Shown: piece by piece, positions 60,569-64,000 of the stretch | Layout: each line of letters starts with the position of its first letter | Numbering within the stretch: the stretch's first letter is position 1 | Assembly (NCBI GenBank): GCA_048499455.1 | Contig: JASNZV010000005.1 | Location: 186,001-250,000, forward strand | DNA from: CFX5 sp023384495 | GTDB taxonomy: Bacteria > Chloroflexota > Anaerolineae > Caldilineales > Caldilineaceae | Direction of reading: 5' to 3' | DNA length: 64,000 nucleotides | Program-made: the position numbers and the translations under genes | Notes under the pieces: model-generated | Seen by the model: the letters and a program-made list of their open reading frames with translations, nothing else | Databases searched by the model: none | Told to the model about the DNA's origin: nothing

Positions 60569-61741
60569 ATGAAAGAGACAACTGAAGCCACTGGCAGCGG
60601 GCTGGACTTCACACTTACGTCCGATCAGCAGATGTTGCACAACCTTGCGCGCGAGTTCACGCGCAACGAGATCATCCCGCGGGCAGACCATTATGACCGC
60701 ACCGGTGAATGGCCTTGGGATATCTTTCACAAGGCGCGCGAAGTAGGGCTTGTGAATATCAATATTCCCGAAGCGTATGGGGGGATAGGCGCAAGCGTGC
60801 TCGAAGAATGCATAGTGGCCGAAGCCATGGCCTATGGCTGCTCCGGCATACAGACCGCGCTCATGCTCAACCAGTTGGGCGCGCTCCCGCTGATCCATAT
60901 CGGCAGCGAGGAACAGAAGGCGCGCTACCTGCCCCAACTCGTCGAGGATGGCAAGATCATCGCCTACTGCATGACCGAGCCTGACGCTGGCTCGGACGTG
61001 GCCGGCATCAAGAGCACCGCAACGCGCCAGGGCGATCACTATATGTTGAGCGGCGGCAAGACGTGGATCACCGACGGCCCCGTTGCAGACTTCTTCACCG
61101 TGTTCGCCAAAACCGACCCCGCCGCCGGCCACAAGGGCATGAGCTGTTTTCTCGTCGAGCGTTCCATGCCCGGTGTGAGCACCAGCAAGCCGCTAGAAAA
61201 GATGGGGCAACATGCGGCGCAGACGTGTCAGGTCTTTTTTGAGGAAGTGGCTGTGCCCGTGGAGAATCGAATTGGCCGCGAGGGGGATGGCTTTCTCATC
61301 GCCATGCAGGTCTTTGACCGCAGCCGCCCACCAGTGGCTGCGGCGGCGACCGGCGTGGCCCAGCGCGCGCTGGATGAAGCCGTGCGTTATGCCGGCGAGC
61401 GCGCCGCGTTTGGTCGCCCCATCCGCGAATATCAGGGGGTGGGCTTTCTTTTGGCCGATATGAAGATCCGGGTCGAAGCCGCCCGCGGCCTAGCCTGGAA
61501 GGCGGCGTGGCTGATTGATCGAGGGCAGCGCAACACGATGGAGGCTGCGGTCGCCAAGGCCTTCTGCGCAGACGCCGCCATGCAAAACGCCATCGACGCT
61601 GTGCAAGTCTTTGGCGGCAACGGCTACAGCCGCGAATACCCGGTGGAAAAGCTCATGCGCGACGCCAAAATCTATCAGATTTACGAAGGGACGACGCAGA
61701 TTCAGAAAATGATCATCCTGCGCGAGTTGTATCGAGCATAG
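60569..61741 (+). CDS. Acyl-CoA dehydrogenase
   Basis: The 390-residue flavoenzyme has all family signatures. 'CMTEPDAGSDVAGIKSTATR' and 'LSGGKTWITDGP' are the FAD and substrate region, with 'YAGERAAFGRPIREYQGVGF' and 'QVFGGNGYSREYPVEKLMRD' further on. The catalytic Glu lies in 'KIYQIYEGTTQIQ', the position used by medium/short-chain enzymes. It oxidises acyl-CoA to enoyl-CoA, passing electrons to ETF. Chain-length preference cannot be told. ATG 60569 is preferred because AGGAAG lies 6 nt before it; 60563 is too close to that site. Confidence 0.95.
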   Translation: MKETTEATGSGLDFTLTSDQQMLHNLAREFTRNEIIPRADHYDRTGEWPWDIFHKAREVGLVNINIPEAYGGIGASVLEECIVAEAMAYGCSGIQTALMLNQLGALPLIHIGSEEQKARYLPQLVEDGKIIAYCMTEPDAGSDVAGIKSTATRQGDHYMLSGGKTWITDGPVADFFTVFAKTDPAAGHKGMSCFLVERSMPGVSTSKPLEKMGQHAAQTCQVFFEEVAVPVENRIGREGDGFLIAMQVFDRSRPPVAAAATGVAQRALDEAVRYAGERAAFGRPIREYQGVGFLLADMKIRVEAARGLAWKAAWLIDRGQRNTMEAAVAKAFCADAAMQNAIDAVQVFGGNGYSREYPVEKLMRDAKIYQIYEGTTQIQKMIILRELYRA

Positions 61742-61757
61742 CTGGCCGAAACCCAGG

Positions 61758-63254
61758 TCACTTTTTCACAGCCTTGATATAAAAGAGGCGCTGGTCGAAC
61801 ACAAGCTTCCCCCCCTGTTGGCGCACCTTGAGGCCAGTTGCGTCGGTTTCAAGCCCGGCTTCGATCATCTCGCGCACAATGGGCCGATTGGCAGGGTCAC
61901 ACTGGAGATCACTGAGCCAATCTTCCATTTCACGGTCGAAAACCGCTAGCGCGTCATTCTCGATGGTGAACCCCCCGTTGACGACCATTTTGCGGTATTG
62001 CTCCGCGGTATAGATGGTGACATGGCTCGGGTTTCGCCGCGCCTCGATGGTGTTTTGCGTGGCGCGGCGCACAGGGTCGTCCGTCGCCAGTAGGTCCGCC
62101 AAAATCAGTACACCGCCTGGGCGCAAGAGGCGAAATAGCTCGCGGATGATCACGTCGGGGTGATGTGTGTGATGCAGCACGAGGCGGCAGATTGCCGCAT
62201 CAAACCCTTCGCTGCGAAAGGGAAGGCTCTGCGCCGAGGCAAGCCGGTAGTTTACGCGCTGTGCGCTGGGCGCCATGCTGGAGGCGCGCAAATATTCGGC
62301 CACCTCCAGCATGGCGGGGCTGATATCGATGCCGACAACCTCACGGGCGCCGTCTTCGGCCAACATGAGCGCAAGCCGTCCATTGCCGGTTCCCACATCG
62401 AGAATGCGCTGACCTGTGGGTAAATTGGCAAATTTGAGCAGGTGGCGCAGACGCTGGTCCCGGCCCTGATCGTTGAGGTTGACCGAGGAAGCCAGCACAC
62501 GGTTATACACTTGCGTGATCTGGTCCAACTCATCTTGCAGCGCCTGGATATCCGCCTCGGTCGCTTGCTCTGCCGAGGGGCCAGATTGCGCCAGCGCCGG
62601 CTGCGGCATGTGCTCCATGCGATTTGTACAGAGCAAGCACCACCGCCCGGCCACCCATTGCAATTCGGAGATACTTGTGTGGTTGACAGCAATCGAGATG
62701 GCAGGCGCGCCCAGGCCGATGCGCAGCGCAGTTGCGACGCCATTGCCATCGAGCACCACGGCCACACGCTTCCCCATGTGAGCGTCTACCAGTGCTTCGA
62801 GCACAGCAACCATCCGTTGGCGAAAATCCTCATAGACGGTTTGGTCTTCAAATTGTTCATCAATATGAAGGGGGGGGTAGTGCGTAGGTGCGTCAAACCT
62901 GCCGCTGCGGGATGCGGCAAAGCTGCGCGGGTGGTGGGGCATCTCGGGCTGGACGATAACAGGGCGGCCAATCGCCTGGCCGATCCGTTGCGCTGTCAGC
63001 CGGCTGCGCAGTTGTGGTGCGCAAACCAACACATCGATCTTTTCATGGGTCGCCAGCCACGACGCCAGAATGTTGGTCTGCTCCCAGCCTCGGGCGGTCA
63101 GACCGCTGTCTTCCGTGCTCAACTCGCTATAGCGGCTGTGCATGCCCTCAGCCTGGCAAATGAGCAACAGACGCAATGAGGACGCCTGCGAAGGGGGGGT
63201 CGAGTTGTTTGTTGTGGCGGTAGGCGATGGGCCAGATTGTTGATTTTGTGTCAC
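61758..63254 (-). CDS. Degenerate histidine-phosphatase domain fused to SAM methyltransferase
   Basis: Residues ~27-215 of this 498-residue protein have the layout of the phosphoglycerate-mutase-like fold ('GLTARGWEQTNILASWLATH', 'IDVLVCAPQLRSRLTAQRIG'). The catalytic RHG, however, reads C-Q-A ('LLICQAEGMHSR'), and the second His is replaced ('VAVVLDGNGVATAL'), so phosphatase activity is unlikely. After a helical linker, residues ~280-498 form a class I methyltransferase with 'RILDVGTGNGRLALMLAEDG', 'EVVGIDISPAMLEVAEYLRA' and 'RLLRPGGVLILADLL'. The pseudo-domain may bind a phosphorylated ligand for the methyltransferase, which is inference. Confidence 0.85.
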   Translation of the reverse strand: MTQNQQSGPSPTATTNNSTPPSQASSLRLLLICQAEGMHSRYSELSTEDSGLTARGWEQTNILASWLATHEKIDVLVCAPQLRSRLTAQRIGQAIGRPVIVQPEMPHHPRSFAASRSGRFDAPTHYPPLHIDEQFEDQTVYEDFRQRMVAVLEALVDAHMGKRVAVVLDGNGVATALRIGLGAPAISIAVNHTSISELQWVAGRWCLLCTNRMEHMPQPALAQSGPSAEQATEADIQALQDELDQITQVYNRVLASSVNLNDQGRDQRLRHLLKFANLPTGQRILDVGTGNGRLALMLAEDGAREVVGIDISPAMLEVAEYLRASSMAPSAQRVNYRLASAQSLPFRSEGFDAAICRLVLHHTHHPDVIIRELFRLLRPGGVLILADLLATDDPVRRATQNTIEARRNPSHVTIYTAEQYRKMVVNGGFTIENDALAVFDREMEDWLSDLQCDPANRPIVREMIEAGLETDATGLKVRQQGGKLVFDQRLFYIKAVKK

Positions 63255-63271
63255 ATTGATACTTTGCTCTG

Positions 63272-63316
63272 TTTGAAACCAGCACTTTTGCTTGCGAGGT
63301 ACCTCTTGGTTTCAAA
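63272..63316. promoter_or_regulatory. Nested palindromes upstream of the fusion methyltransferase gene
   Basis: TTTGAAACCA (63272-63281) and its exact complement (63307-63316) surround a perfect GAGGTACCTC palindrome (63296-63305), 18 nt before the ATG of the minus-strand gene. This is a possible operator or leader hairpin. Confidence 0.5.
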
Positions 63317-63483
63317 GCAACCGCAGTCTCGATTCGAACCGCACATTCTGCGACCGTTCTGGTTAACAAGCCGTTGCAGGTTGGCGAGATCATACCAAAT
63401 CGATGCGGTGTCACCAAATTATCGAGTAGACCGGTGGGCTAAACGCCAGCCGCTAGCTCTCAATGTGCGCGCTTTTTCCAGCG

Positions 63484-63512
63484 TTGACAGCACCGCTAAA
63501 TTTCTGTACAAT
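63484..63512 (+). promoter_or_regulatory. Strong sigma70-type promoter before the EF-G gene
   Basis: TTGACA (63484-63489) and TACAAT (63507-63512) are exactly 17 nt apart. Transcription would start near 63519, about 400 nt before the EF-G ATG. Confidence 0.7.
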
Positions 63513-63916
63513 CCAGGGCCATAAGCGCCGGAACCACCCAGACGATACGGCGCAGAGGCTACCCTGCGTGGCCGGCCTTGCCGTATATACACTCCCAACC
63601 TGGCTTCTTGCACACAATTTCCGGCCCGCTGCGCCAGCCTGGATCGACGGCAGCACAGGTGCTTTTATATATCGGACACGTTGCGCCCATCTCGATGCGC
63701 AGGCGTCATTGTCGTATCCGCCACCGAAATCGGACGGGCTTGTCGTTCATACACAGGTTCACAGAGATTTCCACGAGCGGCCCCGCGCGCTTGCACAACC
63801 GGTGGGGCCGAACATTCGCATATGCTTTGCGTTTGATCGGCTGAATCCGATAATCAACAGTACAACACGGCCGGATCGTCAGCAAGGCTAACACTCAGGA
63901 AGTTAAAGGAGGACGA

Positions 63917-64000
63917 ATGGCGAAGTATCGCACCGAGCAGATTCGGAACGTAGCGGTGATGGGGCATGGTGGTTCCGGCAAGACGACACTCGTCGAAGCG
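63917..64000 (+). CDS. Elongation factor G family protein (5' end only)
   Basis: The window ends 28 codons into this gene. The sequence starts with ATG 63917, preceded by AAAGGAGG, and reads 'MAKYRTEQIRNVAVMGHGGS' then 'GKTTLVEA'. This is the GTPase P-loop (GHGGSGKTT) in the exact context of EF-G and EF-G-like translocases. EF-G drives ribosome translocation with GTP. Whether it is the main FusA or an EF-G-like paralogue cannot be told from this fragment; the 'GHGGSGKTTL' version is common in the paralogue group. Confidence 0.85.
   Translation, partial: MAKYRTEQIRNVAVMGHGGSGKTTLVEA

Larger units (their letters stand above)
63255..63916. other. 662-bp divergent region before the EF-G gene
   Basis: It contains nested palindromes near the fusion gene start, a strong plus-strand promoter at 63484-63512, and about 400 nt of EF-G leader. 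Short frames in the leader have no recognisable content. Confidence 0.5.

Overview
The window is GC-rich bacterial chromosome that I read as Chloroflexota, probably Anaerolineae/Caldilinea-like. This is inference from protein style. Both ABC solute-binding lipoproteins carry a twin-arginine signal followed by an Ala/Pro-rich linker. Many exported proteins have Thr/Pro linkers and a recurring '(F/Y)LP(hydrophobic)' motif. There is also a Uma2 nuclease-like protein, pentapeptide repeats, degenerate SLH repeats, and hairpin-rich intergenic repeats. No rRNA, tRNA, CRISPR array, insertion sequence or prophage was found.

Layout. 0-7.2 kb: a Thr/Glu-rich anchored protein, a GNAT acetyltransferase, Tex, a DUF488 protein, a COG3380-like flavoprotein, an SDR and an unknown protein. 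7.2-18.1 kb: a minus-strand oligopeptide ABC operon running SBP, DppB, methyltransferase, (vapBC), AsnB-like amidotransferase, DppC, fused DppD-DppF and a CBS/ACT protein; the vapBC cassette has its own promoter and splits the operon. 18.3-25.9 kb: pentapeptide protein, GH1 glycosidase, SDR, Uma2 protein, class IV aminotransferase, YceI divergent from MarR, MurQ. 25.9-31.6 kb: Rieske protein and amidohydrolase divergent from a sugar ABC transporter. 31.7-43.6 kb: large exported proteins, namely a CAP-domain protein with a dead metalloprotease-like motif, a 5'-truncated surface-protein remnant, an LCAT-like lipase with RCC1 repeats, a secreted esterase, and a type II membrane protein joining an N-terminal helix-turn-helix to external binding modules and SLH-like repeats. 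43.6-50.5 kb: PEP synthase/rifampicin-phosphotransferase-like enzyme, two membrane proteins, malic enzyme-phosphotransacetylase fusion. 50.6-55.4 kb: UGT-type glycosyltransferase with a GbsR/MarR regulator behind a palindrome-embedded promoter, then two cold-shock genes with a shared 5' leader. 55.4-64 kb: TrmI, a lipoprotein with duplicated halves, a YbaK deacylase, a double-SIS protein, acyl-CoA dehydrogenase, a pseudo-phosphatase/methyltransferase fusion and the start of an EF-G gene.

How it fits together. The organism imports peptides and sugars through two ABC systems, salvages cell-wall amino sugars (MurQ, double-SIS protein), and displays several large secreted or wall-associated proteins. 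The strongest candidates for something undescribed are: the methyltransferase/AsnB pair built into the peptide-uptake operon together with an enlarged DppB; the HTH-TM-SLH protein; the pseudo-phosphatase/methyltransferase fusion; a roughly 82-nt dispersed element lying 5' of three genes in the same relative orientation; the shared csp leader RNA; and the palindrome/promoter ahead of the glycosyltransferase-GbsR pair.
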